From: Eumeta japonica
Taxonomy: Eukaryota > Arthropoda > Insecta > Lepidoptera > Psychidae
NCBI GenBank assembly: GCA_005406025.1
Contig: BGZK01000538.1
Coordinates: 248,001-312,000, forward strand
DNA length: 64,000 nt
Direction: 5' to 3'
A program made the position numbers and the translations under genes. Positions 21,715 through 32,895 of this stretch are shown here, in pieces; the first letter of the stretch is position 1, and each line of letters begins with the position of its first letter. Below the pieces are notes generated by a model that saw nothing but the letters and a program-made list of their open reading frames with translations, was not told the origin of the DNA and ran no database searches.

Positions 21715-22955
21715 GGGGTAAATTCTTGTATCAATATATCAATGATATAGGCTATAAGCTCACTTTCACTCAAAATCCTAAAAGTCTTATATAAGGGGGT
21801 CCCTAAAGTATACAAATTAATCGTTAGTATTAAGATATAAAAGTAATTATAGAGAGGACATAACAATAAATATATGTTACCTTCTACATCCATCTCAACA
21901 GCAGATGTAAGCGGCGTATCGGAACAGGGCAAGTCCTTAGAGGTGCTTTAGCGACTCGAGAAGGGGTGTGACGAACACAAAGCAACCCTTTCATCTCGTA
22001 GCGTTACATACGGTTAACGAAGGGCGGTCGAAGCATTGGAAAGACGAGCTAAGACGAGCCCCGAGATACCCAAACGCGAAAGATCAGAGACCATAGACGG
22101 ATATGAGGACAGTGAGCGCATGTCATCGTTTGAAATTAAAGGCTGCCAGAAAACGTGCGCTTATGTGCAAATGAACTTAAGAGATAAGCCATGGTATTCA
22201 ATAATGGCACGGGGATGAAGGCATAGTGCGTGCTAACGGATTAGTTAGCGTGAGTGTTATTATTGTGCCGGATAACACTGTGATGGCCTTCCGTAATGTG
22301 TGTAGTGACATTATGAAGTTTGTGAAATTTATGGTTTTGTAGTGTAATATTGCGGGAATTGAATTCGATTTTTTTTTATGTTGTTAGTGATTCAGATTTT
22401 ATCAATTTAGGTGAATATTTTTACGAATAAATTGACTAACCGAGATGTTAGTTTGCCATTTATACGACATATATGAGATTATTGTCTTACCTCAATTTCC
22501 CACCAAACTACGTGCTCTAAACTAAACTACGTACTTTCGTGGAAAATCAAGATGAGGCATTAAGCTCCAGAAACATGAGGCCCGTAATGTGTAAATTAAA
22601 TATTTTCTTACTGAATGTAAAATGTATGAACTCAAATAAGCTAGAATGGGTCACAAGAGAGGAAAAAAATGATCAAGTAAGACATTTGTGTAAGACAAGT
22701 GGTGAGCAATGTAGAGTGAAGGTGCTATGATTTTAATTTGAGCAATGATTTGCAGCGAAATCGGTACAGCTAGGCAGATGCTTAGGTGACATTTAAAATT
22801 TTTAGATATGGCTGCTTAAAAACTGTAAAATAAAAAAAACATTGTTGAATTAAAAAAATGGAACTCTGCCAATTTTATTATATATGATTATAGCATCCAT
22901 CTATCCTTTATTGTTACAAATTGGCGGTAAGAAGAAAATTGTCAACGTGAATGCA
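21715..22955. other. Intergenic, nothing recognised
   Basis: Includes a moderately GC-rich stretch at 21890-22250 with only short frames. No repeat or gene named. Confidence 0.5.
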
Positions 22956-22959
22956 ATAC

Positions 22960-24060
22960 AAAAAATTTTTCTTGCAATGATTTTTATGCTATCGTTACCA
23001 TTTAAAGTAATAAGAAAGTTATAACAGACTTCGGTTAGCTTTTTTATGATGAAGCGTCATCCTTTGCCACTATTTATAATTGGTTTAATGAAATCAACTG
23101 TGGGCACACTAACTGACTAACGATCTGTGTGAGGGACGTTCTTCTACGGCGGCGATCGAAGTCATCAGTGATGTGCGGAAGATGATATAAACAGACGAGT
23201 GGCCTAGAAGAATATTCAGACAAGTTTAGGCATCGGTATGAATTAAGTATAAAAAGTGCTCCATGAGAATTTAGCGGTTAAGAACCTTTGGTCTCGGTGG
23301 ATATCTCATGATTAGATCGAAGCTAATAAACGCCATCGTGTTAAATCGTATCGCGAAATAATGCAAAGATTTGCCAGCGTTGATTCAAATGCTGTGTGCG
23401 ATATCGTTACAGGTGACGAAAGCTAGCTTTACTATCACGATCCCGAAATCAAAAGACAGTCTACTCAGTGAGGTTTCCTTTCGAGAAGTTTCTTATTAAA
23501 GTAAAATTAGGTCAAAACATCGGAAAAAAGATGGTGGCCTATTTCTTCGGCATGATAGGTCAATATGCGTTTAGAAGATAAAAAACACATCAAATTGATT
23601 TAGATGATAAAAAAAACAGTCACTGCATATTGGTACACTAACAACTGCTTGTCTCTTCTTTTTGAAAAAGTTCGGAGAGTAGGAACATCGCTGTAGATTC
23701 TTTTTCGTCATGACAACGCCTCACCATGTACCGCCAGACGAACAACTAACTATTTGGGGACAATGGGTATAGACATAATGGCTCATTCACCTTAAAGTCC
23801 CGACTTCACACCATGCGATTATCATTTATTTCTTAAAATAAAAGAAATACTTGGAGGAAAGTGGTTTGCGGAAGCCGAGGAAGCATTGGCTGTATGTGAA
23901 AAGACCATCGAAGCGACACCTAAGTGCGAGTGAACAAAGTGTCACTCTCAGTGGTTCATATGATATGTTTTCATTATTGATTATATAAAAGAAATGATAA
24001 GGTGTACATAAGTTATCTATATAAATAAATGGATCGTTATATGTGTTGCTTGGCACAAAA
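22960..24060 (+). mobile_element. Mariner-family relic, second type
   Basis: Reads as a decayed mariner transposase in shifting plus-strand frames: DEASSFATIYNWFNEI (helix-turn-helix, about 23050-23095), 'RKLLKTDEWPRRIF' (about 23180), VCDIVTGDES (first catalytic Asp, about 23396-23425), HDPEIKRQST, and 'SPDFTPCDYHLF' (third catalytic Asp, about 23795-23830). A different subfamily from 8165 and 54395, and closer to 63195-63480. Many stops; dead. Confidence 0.8.
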
Positions 24061-24589
24061 TTTGAGAACGATTTGAATAGTTCCTTTTTTTTTTAAATAT
24101 TAATTTAATTCCGAGGAAGGTTCATATAAAGGCAAAATTGATAAAAATGCCTTTAATTTGAAAATTCGGGAAAAATTTAAAGTGGTTTTAAAAGGGATCT
24201 TTGTGTCAATTCATGACTAACCTACGATTTGAACGATGGATATACTAATTCTTTTTTTTTTGTCTGGAGTTAAAAATTAAATTGATAGCAGTCGATACAA
24301 AAGATAAAGAAATTAAAATAAAAAAAATTAAACGTTTGTATATTTGTCCCCTATGCGTGCCTAAACTATTAATTAAATTACGGTGACATTTTTGTAATAC
24401 GTTGCATAACACGCGCGGGGAATTTCGAAAATAAAATTATCATTTGCCTCCGGTTTCCGTATATCGTACTGAAAATTCTTTCACTAATAGATAGCTACAG
24501 TATTCTTTAGTAAACTAGGCTGCCACAATCTGATATTCCTAAGATGATTTCAAAAATTCTTGAACTTACAGAAAGCTGCACTGTCTCCG
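24061..24589. other. Intergenic, nothing recognised
   Basis: AT-rich sequence without ORFs or named repeats. Confidence 0.5.
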
Positions 24590-25080
24590 AGTAATATAGC
24601 TTATATTTTATTTCAATAATAGCATTTGCCTCTGATTTCATCCAAATTACTGTTGCTGGTAGAATTGAAAAAGGAACTAACAAGAATCGAAAACGGGAGT
24701 TGGACTGAAATTGAGGACAGGGCGAATTGAGAACAATTATAGGGATCAGAATCAAAAGTGGGACCATGAGCGAATCGAAAATGAGACGGGGTTGAGATTG
24801 ACATCGATCGATACAAAAGATGAAGGAATTCATTCTACATCCGTGCTGGTAGAACCGCGGCCATTAACTATATGGGCAAGCCACCCACAAGGAAGGGCAG
24901 AACAACGTCTTCCGGGCCAGCTAGTTATTAATAAAAATCTGTATAGATAAAAGCATACACTAACTGAATGACGCATCAACGCATAAGCCGAATTACTTGA
25001 AATTTTGTACAGAGGTTTCTATTATAACATAGGCAAGCATTAAGAAAGGATTTTTAAAAATGCAATGCTTAAAAGGGTGA
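24590..25080 (+). mobile_element. Helitron-like non-autonomous element
   Basis: The hexamer block 24650-24800 is followed by 'gatgaaggaattcattctac' (also at 42370), then a tail 'caacgtcttccgggccagctagt' (24904-24926), split here as caacgtcttccgg and gccagctagt: the hairpin-plus-CTAGT end type of lepidopteran Helitrons. Directly after it comes 'taactgaatgacgcatcaacg' with 'tgaaattttgtacagaggtt', another known companion repeat. Confidence 0.6.
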
Positions 25081-26695
25081 CAAGGGTGAAAAGAGTGAAA
25101 TACCGTTGTATAGAAAAATTAAATCATTGAGGTTACAGATACCAACATTAAGATTTTAGTTTATTTTAAAAAGAAAAAAAGTAATTGCGCACATTGTTTT
25201 TTTAGTAGACTTCTTTAGAAAATTAACTTTTGTATTTAGTCTCATGGTGAAATTTTTAGAGAAATTTTGTCATATGTTCTCTGTGCACAAAAAGGTTCAT
25301 AAAATAGTATTGGTTCAAAAGTTCATACATGTATATATAGGATATAACACGGTTTGTCATCATGATAGCGCCCGCAATTTGCAAGGGATCTTAATCAAAC
25401 TTGGCACACTTATTTCATAGGTAATTTCCTTGAATGAATTTGAAGATGAGCTAATTCAGCTGATTAGTTTAGAAATGGTGGCCATTTGAAATTTCGAAAA
25501 TTTAACGAGAAATCTGCGTCTATTTCGGATGCCGAATGGTTTCTTTTGGGTTTGAGCCAAAATGGCAAAAACGGAACCCTTGTAGTTTCGTTGTGTCCGT
25601 CAGTATGTCACAGGCATTTTACTCAAAAAATGCAAAATGTATATTGATGAAATTCAGAGTAGAGGTGTTTTGTACAAGGCGGTACTTAGTTTGATAGTTA
25701 AATAAAAATATTAAATATTTTTAGGAGGGGTACTCCATACATGTAACAGAAGGTGCAAATAATATTTTAGCTAATCATTACTAACAAAAGATTGAATGAA
25801 AAATAATAAATGAATTGATAATACAATGAAATGTATCAATTTTTAAAGCGACCCTGAAAGGGCAGAAATAAAGGCGGAATTTTCTATACAGTTAAAAGAA
25901 ACCGCTGAAACATTAAAAACCATTACCATTAAAACTATTAAAACTATTTACTCCAAAATTAAAAAAATGGAAACCGCAGAAGAAATTGATGTCGACATTT
26001 TTATTTTAGTTACTCATTAATGTTACCACATAAATCTGTTGGGTCTGTCTACACATAAAATTTATTGTCAAATTTTGTGATAAATATCGTATAACAATCC
26101 GATAAATTGAAACTTTGTGAATGTTGTTCTATCTTTAATATCTATTCTTATATAAGACGAACATTCTAAATTAAATAGCGTAAATTTATTTAACCATCAC
26201 GTCAGATTGTTCTGCAACATGAGAAAACATGTTTGGATTACAAAATAGTATTCATTTAAAAGTTTAATAGTCGTAATATTCAACAAAACAAAAAAATCAA
26301 ATAAAAACAAAATATAATTAAAAATATCTTTATTTCAAAGGTAAGGGTAATAGATATTAAATACGTCATTAAGGAGTTCTTCTTTTTTAAAATAATCCAG
26401 CTGCGCTTTCACCTTTAAGTCGCCAAATTATTTTCACTCCGTATGCTGCAGAACTAGCCTTTTCCCTATTCTTGTAATCTAAAAATTTCAACGTAACCTA
26501 ACATCTAAAATGAAACCATTATTATAGGTCGTTTTCATAGTATCCAGTACTACGTTCTTGATCATTACGTTTGCGTCGATTAATTTAGAGATAGAAAAGG
26601 AATAATTAACTAGTTATGTTTATAATTAATGAAGCAGAAGATTATTAATACTAAACCACTCAATTATTTCAGAGTTAGTACAGCTTACTTCGTCA
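25081..26695. other. Repeat-rich intergenic DNA, no gene
   Basis: Holds a dispersed-repeat piece at 25355-25620 ('gcaagggatcttaatcaaac', 'aaaatggcaaaaacggaac') of a kind I recognise from lepidopteran genomes but cannot name. The rest is AT-rich with no open frames of interest. Confidence 0.5.
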
Positions 26696-26699
26696 ATAA

Positions 26700-27200
26700 C
26701 TGGTTGAAGTCTATTAATCTAAAAAGTAAGGAGGTATCGTAAGCTAACAATACAATCCAATGCTCATCCTAAATAAGACGTGGTAGGTCGTTAATGTACA
26801 CTATGAATAGAAATGGTCCAAAAACCGAACCCTGTGGTACACTCATATCAAGTGCAGAACCTGACGACCTCTCACAATTAATATCGACTCTTTGAATGTT
26901 TTCACATAAATAAGATTCCATAAGTCAACGGGATCGACCTGTGACGCCATAGTAATGTAGCTTTCTTATCAATGTATTATGATGAACGCAGTCCAATACC
27001 TTAGATAACACTGAGTTTCAGAAAACATTAATTGTGTCTCGGGAATCCTCGCAGACATAAAAAATCTGCTGAATAAGCTCAAAACCGGTTTTGATTGTTG
27101 AATGACCCTTTGTGAATCCAAACTGTTTAGCGTTCATCAAATTGTTGTTATAAAAACACTGAAATAGTTGATTGAATTGCTTCATTAAATCCATCAACAT
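26700..27200 (-). mobile_element. LINE reverse transcriptase relic
   Basis: Minus strand: 'QFGFTKGHSTIKTGFELI' (27018-27200 frame), then in other frames 'LDCVHHNTLIRK', 'CERSSGSALDMSVPQGS' and 'GPFLFIVYINDL', which are the RT motifs around the catalytic core of CR1/Jockey-superfamily LINEs. Broken by several frameshifts. No EN and no 3' end seen. Confidence 0.8.
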
Positions 27201-27389
27201 ATGATATTTTCCGAAACACTCATTGTGTATTTTAACTTGTGTGTGTTTGTGTGTGTATGTATGAGACTTTGCAAGGTTAAAAAAGGTCTACTCAACTTAG
27301 AATTTCTGAAACGGTGAACTAACTCAGCCTGGTAGATTTTGATGAACCTCAAAAATAAATTAATTAGAATAAGGTCTTTCAAAATAATT

Positions 27390-27710
27390 TTCAAACTACT
27401 CTACCGATTAATACTAAAATTTAATTAGCTCTTTTCTCTAATAATATGTATCGACTACACTAAACTGCATAAAAATAGGTTGATTTTTTGGTTAGAGAAA
27501 GTTTTTAAAATGTGTTTTTTTGCGAAAACTTGTAAACAGCTGTACCGATAAATTCGAAAATTTATCTATTTGTTTTACTTAAAAACAATGTTGATTTTTG
27601 CTAAATGGATCAAAATCGGTTAATTTGATCAAGAGATATTGTTAGAGAAAAATTTTCAAGAAGTATTTTTTTTAGAATATTTTTTAAAACTATTGTACAG
27701 GTAAATTAAA
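27390..27710 (+). repeat. Foldback-like repeat, arm fragment
   Basis: Two tandem modules starting 'taccgattaatac' (about 27408) and 'taccgataaattc' (about 27548), each followed by 'ttgatttt...agagatattgtt' and 'ttttcaa'. Same family as 1990-3260 and 15840-17690. Confidence 0.6.
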
Positions 27711-27714
27711 AAAT

Positions 27715-28554
27715 ATAATTGAAATTGAAAGCGGAAGGAGACTGAGATCGAAATCCAGAATGACACCAAAGTCAAAATCGATTGTGGGACAAAAATTAGA
27801 ATAGGGGTGGAACGCAAAAACGCGATTGTTAATTAATCACATTTTGTGAATATGGAATTATTAAGATCGTTATGGTGGATTTGATGATAAGACTTTAAAT
27901 TAATGGACTTACGAAGGATGTTATGCAGCTCGTGTAAATTGAAAGAGTGCACCAGCCGTAATGTTTTGGTGATTTTTAAAATCGTATGCACCGAGTCCAT
28001 CATACTAGCCCATACGTGGTTTACGTGGTCTATGGTATTTAAATATATGTTTTATAATCATAAATGGGATTTCCAAAACAGCTGAAATTTTTAAATGTGA
28101 ACATGGAAGTTTTTAAAACTGGATTGGTAACCGTTTCAGATGTGTAAAATTTTATATATATATAACGAGTTATTTATATATAATGAATAAGGCGTAGGTC
28201 GTAGTAGCAATCAGAAAAGGAATCTCCAATGCGATTTATTTTTTCTGACAGAAGGAAAAGAGTGTTGCGTTGACATTAAAATTTGTTTTTATAAGTCCGC
28301 GTTTAAACGAGTGATTATAGAAAAACAATAAAATTCAAGTTTAAAATTTGTGTTTGTAACTCCACGTTTAAAAGAGTGATGTTATAATAAATATGTAGAT
28401 TCCACGACAAGAGAATATAGATTTTTCGTGGTTTATATACAGATATATTCAAACTAGCTGTAGTTACAATGCCTAAGAGTGTAGCCTAGTAGAACAGTCC
28501 AACACAGAGACGTTTCAATACATATGTTCGTACCATGTATTTTCTAAATTTAGG
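27715..28554. other. Helitron-like hexamer scrap, then unassigned DNA
   Basis: 27720-27800 carries the 'gagatcgaaatccag' hexamer pattern. The remainder is AT-rich without a gene. Confidence 0.4.
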
Positions 28555-28800
28555 TATAACATTAGCTTTAGCCCGCGGCTCCGTCTCTATGAACACATAA
28601 TTAATTATTTTTCACTTGCCATATCGAGTAATCGCTATCATTGATACCAATCCTAATTTGCTTTTAATTTAAGTTTCAATTTTACCGTTCATTTCAGTCT
28701 CAATCCTGCGGCACTGATATTTCCAATCTCGCTATCACCCTCTATATCAATTTCAATTTCGCTTTCGATATATGTTTCAGTGTCTTGCAAACTATTGTAC
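28555..28800 (-). mobile_element. Helitron-like non-autonomous fragment, reversed
   Basis: Plus strand starts 'ttagctttagcccgcggctcc' (here split: ttagctttagcc, cgcggctcc), the reverse complement of the common '...gccgcgggctaaagcta' end, and continues into 'tttcaatttcgctttcg' hexamers. Orientation opposite to 24590-25080. Confidence 0.55.
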
Positions 28801-29317
28801 AAGAATGCATAAGTAGTGGGTATACAATATCATACATATAATTCAGAAATTATTCTGTCTATGTGCTAAATTTCATCTAAGCCTGTCCAGCTGTTTAAGT
28901 GTAATTGAGTTACAAACAACCAAACATCTTTACAAAGTGTAAAATTTTCTAATATTATCATATTAGGATATAGAGCTGACAAAAAGACTCAGTACAAAAA
29001 CTCTATTGTTTGTTTTGATTTACTACGCACTTCTTAATATTAAATTACTATTATTAATTATATAGTTACAAGTGGGCGGTCGACACTCTTTTACTTTCGC
29101 TCTACCTTATCCTCTTACACCTGATTTTCCTCTTCCCTTCCCCTCTTAATCCTCATCGCCCTCTCTAAGACCGTTCTTTCTCTAAACAAAGCAAACGATG
29201 AACCTGACCAACAAAATAAAATAAAATCAATGACTTTTAAATGTTTTAGTTTATTACATATAAAAACATACAAAAAAATATATAAGCGGCGGCGATCTCT
29301 ATTTTCTGTGACAATGA
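28801..29317. other. Intergenic, pyrimidine-rich tract
   Basis: 29085-29185 is strongly pyrimidine-rich on the plus strand ('cctcttcccttcccctc'). Otherwise nothing recognised. Confidence 0.45.
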
Positions 29318-29880
29318 TGTTACGGACAGCCGCGTGCTTAACTATTTATTAGATTCAAAGACCTTGTATCACAATGAATAATCTTTTTGTATGTATATGT
29401 ATTTCCTATATAGGGACTTAGTTTAAGAATTTGTTTTGTGTGTTTTGTTTATTGTTCATGCTGTGTATACTAAATGTTTGGATCACATGTGTTTTACCAC
29501 CCAGGTAGTTAATTATATTGGAAATATTAATTGTATTTTGTGTATTTTACAATAATTTGTAGGTATGTAAGTATGATTCTTGTAATGCACATATAGATTG
29601 CATGCTAAAATTGTGCCTTGACGGGAGAGCCAATGAGAAACCCGGATCCGGGTCTACGGGACTGTCACGACTTTGTGTTCAAAGCGCAAGTGGCGTTCGT
29701 GCGGCAGGAATGTGAATTGTGTGGCTACAACGCCTCATGTATAATGCATAGAGTTCGTATATGCAGGCGGATGCATTTGCTATAAAATGCAGTCAAGTTT
29801 ATACAACCGTCGCAGTCCAATTTGGAAGCTCGTGCTGTTAACAACTGAATAAATAAGTAATATCTCTGCTATGTCCGTCA
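29318..29880 (+). mobile_element. Possible solo LTR
   Basis: Starts TGTTACGGACA and ends TGTCCGTCA, near-perfect inverted termini of TG...CA type. It has a TATAAAA at about 29780, a following 'gcagtc' start-like site and AATAAA at about 29850, 563 bp in all. No clear target duplication, no neighbouring gag-pol. Orientation inferred from TATA before AATAAA. Confidence 0.4.
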
Positions 29881-30550
29881 TTTGTGCTCACACCGCAAGA
29901 AGAATATTTCTGAAACTTGTGAATTTCTGAAGTTTATGAATCTAGTCATACAGAAAAACAGATGGAAAGGTAGAAAGTTTATGTATTACAAAATGGTGTG
30001 ATCTATTAAATCAATAAAATCTGCTTAATTGTTATTGACTTATGAAAAAACATACAAACGAATAGACAGATAAACAAATAAACTATCTCTGTGCCAAAAT
30101 TTGAGTACAACCGGTACAGTGGTTTAGGCGTGTAAATGTAACGACCAGTGGACAGTCCACCATCTCCCATGACTCCATCGACAATCTTGTCATGTGGGCC
30201 GAGTCGCAGAAGCGCCATGGGACATTAATAAATTTAGTCCCGCAGCCTCTTCCTGCTCTTAAAGGTTATTGTTTGTTCTTCCTGTCTTGCTACGCTATGG
30301 TGTCAAAGTTCTATTAAGGGAGAGTTGTTTTTAAGAATTAAGAAAAGACAGACACACATATAGAGTCACGTGCGCATTTATAATATTATTTTGGATGAAA
30401 TTGCTTTAATTTGTTAGGGTGATATTTCTACCGCCAGTAAGCCCGTACCTCGGATTTTTTTTCATCACAGCTTCGGAGCACGGTCCTTGCGATGTGAGCA
30501 GAAATGGTAAATAGAGCAGACTTTCCACTTATTCAGCATGAGCTTCATAA
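29881..30550. other. Repeat-derived sequence around 30000-30220
   Basis: 'aaccggtacagtggtttagg' and 'aaaaaacatacaaacgaatagacag' are common lepidopteran repeat phrases. The 70-codon minus-strand frame (MALLRLGPHDKIVDG...) overlaps them and is probably not a gene. Confidence 0.45.
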
Positions 30551-30552
30551 TT

Positions 30553-30855
30553 CTACTGTTGAAATTCAACTTCCACAGATGCATTTTTTTTTTGTGAGGA
30601 GGAGGAGAAAGTTGAAACCTTATCGGAAAGACTAATATATATGAACAGCAGTGTTAGATTTTTACTGACTAAAACATCTCCTCGGAACTTGTTGTTAGCC
30701 CCGAAGACTTTCACAGCGTAACCATACGCGTTGTGTACGTCGAGAGTCGTACTCACGCCGCAGAAAGATTTTGAGTGACTGTCTAAGAGCGTCTCGAAGA
30801 GATACAGACTTCGGCTGAGGTCGTCACAGGGGATAGAGGAGGCGGTGCGACTCAT
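30553..30855 (-). CDS. Unidentified 100-codon frame, possible exon or LINE 3' tail
   Basis: Opens MSRTASSIPCDDLSRSLYLF and continues with FCGVSTTLDVHNAYGYAVKV and FGANNKFRGDVLV. I recognise no family. The codons are GC-balanced and look coding up to about 30670. After that the sequence turns AT-rich, with a possible donor 'gtaaaa', then low-complexity SSSSQKK. It lies just downstream of a decayed Jockey copy on the same strand, and an A-run on that strand (30582-30590) could be that LINE's tail, so it may be LINE-derived. Alternatively it is the first coding exon of an unknown gene. Low confidence. Confidence 0.2.
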   Translation of the reverse strand: MSRTASSIPCDDLSRSLYLFETLLDSHSKSFCGVSTTLDVHNAYGYAVKVFGANNKFRGDVLVSKNLTLLFIYISLSDKVSTFSSSSQKKNASVEVEFQQ

Positions 30856-30959
30856 CCCCGTATTTGGGGTTTAAAAGTGCGATTCTGGTGTGCTAAGCCT
30901 ATGGGCCTGACAGGGTTTCCAACTGTAGCGCGCGCGGTCTGCGTCTACGCATACGACGG

Positions 30960-32210
30960 TATAGTATTAAGGAAGGATCCGCGATGTTTGCTAGAGGCGA
31001 AGAAAATAAGTTAGCGATTGCGTATGTGTTGGAAGTTTGAGAGAACATGTTTAGGCCCGCTTTTTTTGCTCTGGGGCTTGATATTGTAGGATGTAGGCGC
31101 AGCTATTATTGGATTGCCTTATGGCTGATTCAAAGTACGGTTTGGATTGCTCTTATAGGTGTGCCGCGTTGATATGTAGGCCTACGTCCTTGTGTAGAAT
31201 GAGATTCCTAAGATATCTCGGGGCACCTATGGCTGCGCACATAAATCTGTTCTGAAACTTGTAGTTTGTGTATTTTGTAGGAGGGAGGGTATATGCGTGA
31301 AGACTACTCCACCATATGCGAGGATTGGACGTATGCTAGCTGTGAACAGCATGACTTTATTACGAAGAGACAGCTTGCTACGGGCATTTGTCATCGGGTA
31401 GAATCAGTCGACATAGAAGACCACAAAAAGAGGTTTTTAATCTACCCTTAGAGAAGTATATTGCTACACTCTTTTCGGGGTTACCTCAACCCTCCACTTC
31501 CTAAACCAGTCATCGAGGGGTTTATCGCTGTTTGAGGATGCGTTAGGGCTTTGGGCCGTGCGTCAAGTGTGTACAGTGCCATGTCATCTGTGAATAGAGT
31601 GAGTTCGACCTTAGGTGCCGCGGTACATCGTCCGTGTACAGGGAGTACAGGATAAGAGAAAGCACAGAGTTTTGAAGGACTCCAGCTTCGATCGGTCTGT
31701 ACGATGAGCGCGTTCCCTTAACACAGAAACTAAAGTATCTGTCCTTGAGAAAATATCGTAATATGAATACGAGTCGGTCCGGTAGTCCAAGCTTGTGGAG
31801 CTTATAAATAAGTTCATTATGCCAGACTTTGTCGAAAACTTTCATTACATCGAGGAAGTGCGCTGCGGTTGGTTTGAAACCCGTGTGTATATACTCCGTA
31901 ATGCGGTGGTTTGATGGGTGCCAGAGTGACCTGAGCGGAAGGCGAATTGTTCATTTATGAGAATCGTCTCGGACTCAATGAAATCTTTGAGGCGTTAGTG
32001 CATCAGTAGTTTGTATAGTTTACCTAGTGTCTTTAAGAGACTGATGAGCTTACTGTTAGGCGATTTAGATAGCGGCTTTTCAGACTGACTACCGATGACA
32101 TTAGCCTCTTTCCAGAGGTCTGAAAAGATTACTTTGTTGATACAAGCATTGTAAATAGCCACCAGCAGCAGAAGATCAGAAGGTTCCATTACGTTTTCGC
32201 ATCAACGATA
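30960..32210 (-). mobile_element. Jockey-clade LINE, decayed 3' half
   Basis: Minus strand, in order: 'AIYNACINKVIFSDLWKEAN' (RT entry), FDKVWHNELIYKLHKLGLPD (31845 downwards), 'TRSSYRPIEAGVLQNSVLS' and LYSLYTDDVPRHLRS. Then in other frames the C-terminal 'PPTKYTNYKFQNRFMCAAIG' and 'APRYLRNLILHKDVG'. Catalytic ADD is lost or shifted. Many stops. Older than, and a different subfamily from, the copy at 32775. Confidence 0.85.
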
Positions 32211-32760
32211 TGGGGAAACTTACAGGAATGAAGAACGAAAAGTAATGTGTCATTTGCCACGATGTAATATGATAAATGGAACCTGAAATATGTACATATT
32301 AAAAAATCTTGTGCATTGTGTAGAATTTAGGGCTGGTGGACGTATAGGTACATGTACAAACTGGCTAGAGTAATTAGCGAGACCTCGCATCGGTGAGGGG
32401 TGAAAATTTAGAAAAGGTGAATAAAAGGAAAGAGGATAGGAAGACGGTAGACTGATATATAAGGAGGAACAATTATCCCTTAACAGGGCTTGTAGACACC
32501 ACAGTACGATCGTCATTGCCGAGCAGTTTTTGATTTATTTCTCTTTCGTCTATCGCACAATTTGCGGCCTGAAAGCCTGCAGAAGTTTGTTAACATAGGG
32601 AATTTCAGTAAACTTTATTTTTATGATATCAGAGAGTAAAGATTTTATATAAAAAAAATATAAAAGATTTCAGAAATTTCCTTTTCTTGATAAGTTTTAA
32701 CATATACTGTTATATATAAATCACATTTCATAGTTTATATTTATAGTTTAAGGCCTTGTA
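32211..32760. other. Intergenic, nothing recognised
   Basis: AT-rich; the 88-codon frame at 32250-32516 (minus) has no recognisable feature. Confidence 0.5.
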
Positions 32761-32774
32761 AAATATATACATAT
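32761..32774. repeat. LINE target-site duplication, 3' copy
   Basis: 'aaatatatacatat', identical to 37294-37307, directly next to the poly(A) tail. Confidence 0.9.
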
Positions 32775-32895
32775 TTTTTTTTTTTTTTTTTTTTTTATAT
32801 TTTAATCGTATATCTGCAATCAGTCGCTAGACTATGAGCAGGTGAGTTGAATGGAAGTGATGTTTAGCGATATAGGACCACTGCCCTAGCTCCCT

